Positions 6,373-6,553 of a stretch of 6,553 bases of DNA are shown here, in pieces. The notes beneath the pieces are model-generated. The model saw nothing but the letters and a program-made list of their open reading frames with translations, did no database searches and had not been told where the DNA came from. The number at the start of each line of letters is the position of its first letter. The stretch's first letter is position 1. Both the position numbers and the translations under genes were made by a program. The stretch is taken from contig JAAYWX010000051.1 in the NCBI GenBank assembly GCA_012516225.1, forward strand, positions 1-6,553, written 5' to 3'. The stretch is from Clostridiales bacterium (GTDB taxonomy: Bacteria > Bacillota > Clostridia > Oscillospirales > Oscillospiraceae).

Positions 6373-6409
6373 AAAATACCGCTTTGCTTAAATGCAAAGC
6401 GGTATTTTT
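6373..6409. terminator. Bidirectional intrinsic terminator
   Basis: AAAATACCGCTTTGC (6373-6387) and GCAAAGCGGTATTTT (6394-6408) form a perfect 15-bp stem with the 6-base loop TTAAAT. It is GC-rich in the middle and flanked by a T-run on the plus strand (6405-6409) and by TTTT on the minus strand (complement of 6373-6376). It starts 14 bases after the ComFB-like stop, and the stop codon of the convergent minus-strand gene lies directly at its other foot, so it probably ends both transcripts. Confidence 0.93.
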
Positions 6410-6553
6410 CATATTCTTCCACGCCTTTTTTGAATATCTATTCGTTGTTTTGCAAATATTTCCTGATAAAGCCTGTCAGTTTCTTTCATGCTCATATCGA
6501 CGAATTTGCAACCATAAAGCCTGCCGAGAGAGTGATGCTCGTCAGTTCTGCAG
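6409..6553 (-). CDS. C-terminal end of a probable PilZ-domain protein
   Basis: The last 47 codons of a minus-strand gene are visible, in frame from 6552 down to a TGA at 6409-6411; the 5' part lies beyond the right edge. The residues read RLYGCKFVDMSMKETDRL (11-28), then YQEIFAKQRIDIQKRRGRI to the end. This resembles the end of YcgR-type PilZ domains, where a (Y)GCxFV(D/N)hS segment is the last barrel strand and is followed by a helix ending in QR and a basic tail. PilZ domains bind c-di-GMP and, in YcgR, brake the flagellar motor. The conserved c-di-GMP-binding RxxxR and DxSxxG motifs would be upstream and are not in view, so binding cannot be judged. The gene converges on the ComFB-like gene across the shared terminator. 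Confidence 0.72.
   Translation of the reverse strand, partial: CRTDEHHSLGRLYGCKFVDMSMKETDRLYQEIFAKQRIDIQKRRGRI

Noticed and set aside
1..6553. CRISPR arrays, insertion sequences, tRNA or rRNA genes
   Set aside because: No regularly spaced repeats, transposase frames, terminal inverted repeats or RNA-gene motifs were seen; nearly all sequence is accounted for by the genes listed.

Overview
The window looks like chromosomal DNA from a motile, probably anaerobic Firmicute of the Clostridia type. The grounds are a moderate-to-low GC content, strong AGGAGG-type ribosome binding sites, and a gene order identical to the late flagellar block of Bacillus subtilis: flgM-flgN-flgK-flgL-yviE-fliW-csrA. 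Genus and species cannot be read from the sequence.

Positions 1-4851 are one tightly packed minus-strand operon, transcribed right to left. It encodes the anti-sigma factor FlgM, the export chaperone FlgN, the two hook-filament junction proteins FlgK and FlgL, a DUF6470 (YviE-type) protein, the CsrA antagonist FliW, and CsrA, which is cut by the left edge of the window. Intergenic gaps are 11 to 69 bases, and fliW and csrA share one base (TGATG). Together the genes cover the switch to late flagellar gene expression (FlgM), building of the hook-filament junction (FlgN, FlgK, FlgL) and control of flagellin translation (FliW, CsrA). Several start sites were moved from the longest reading frame to an internal codon with a proper Shine-Dalgarno sequence (fliW, flgN, parA).

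Positions 4852-5162 are an AT-rich divergent intergenic region. It holds a small perfect hairpin directly abutting the flgM ribosome binding site. I found no confident promoter and no riboswitch there.

Positions 5163-6359 are a two-gene plus-strand unit: a Soj/ParA-type ATPase with no ParB in view, followed three bases later by a ComFB-family protein with an expanded cysteine cluster. A strong bidirectional hairpin terminator follows. Beyond it, converging from the right edge, is the C-terminal end of a protein that looks like a PilZ domain.

The most interesting part is this right-hand module. A ParA-type positioning ATPase and a ComFB-family protein (a family with reported cyclic-dinucleotide-binding members) lie between the flagellar operon and a probable PilZ (c-di-GMP-binding) gene. 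This suggests a link between c-di-GMP signalling and the placement or activity of the flagellum or another surface machine. The gene identifications are well supported; the joint function is inference.
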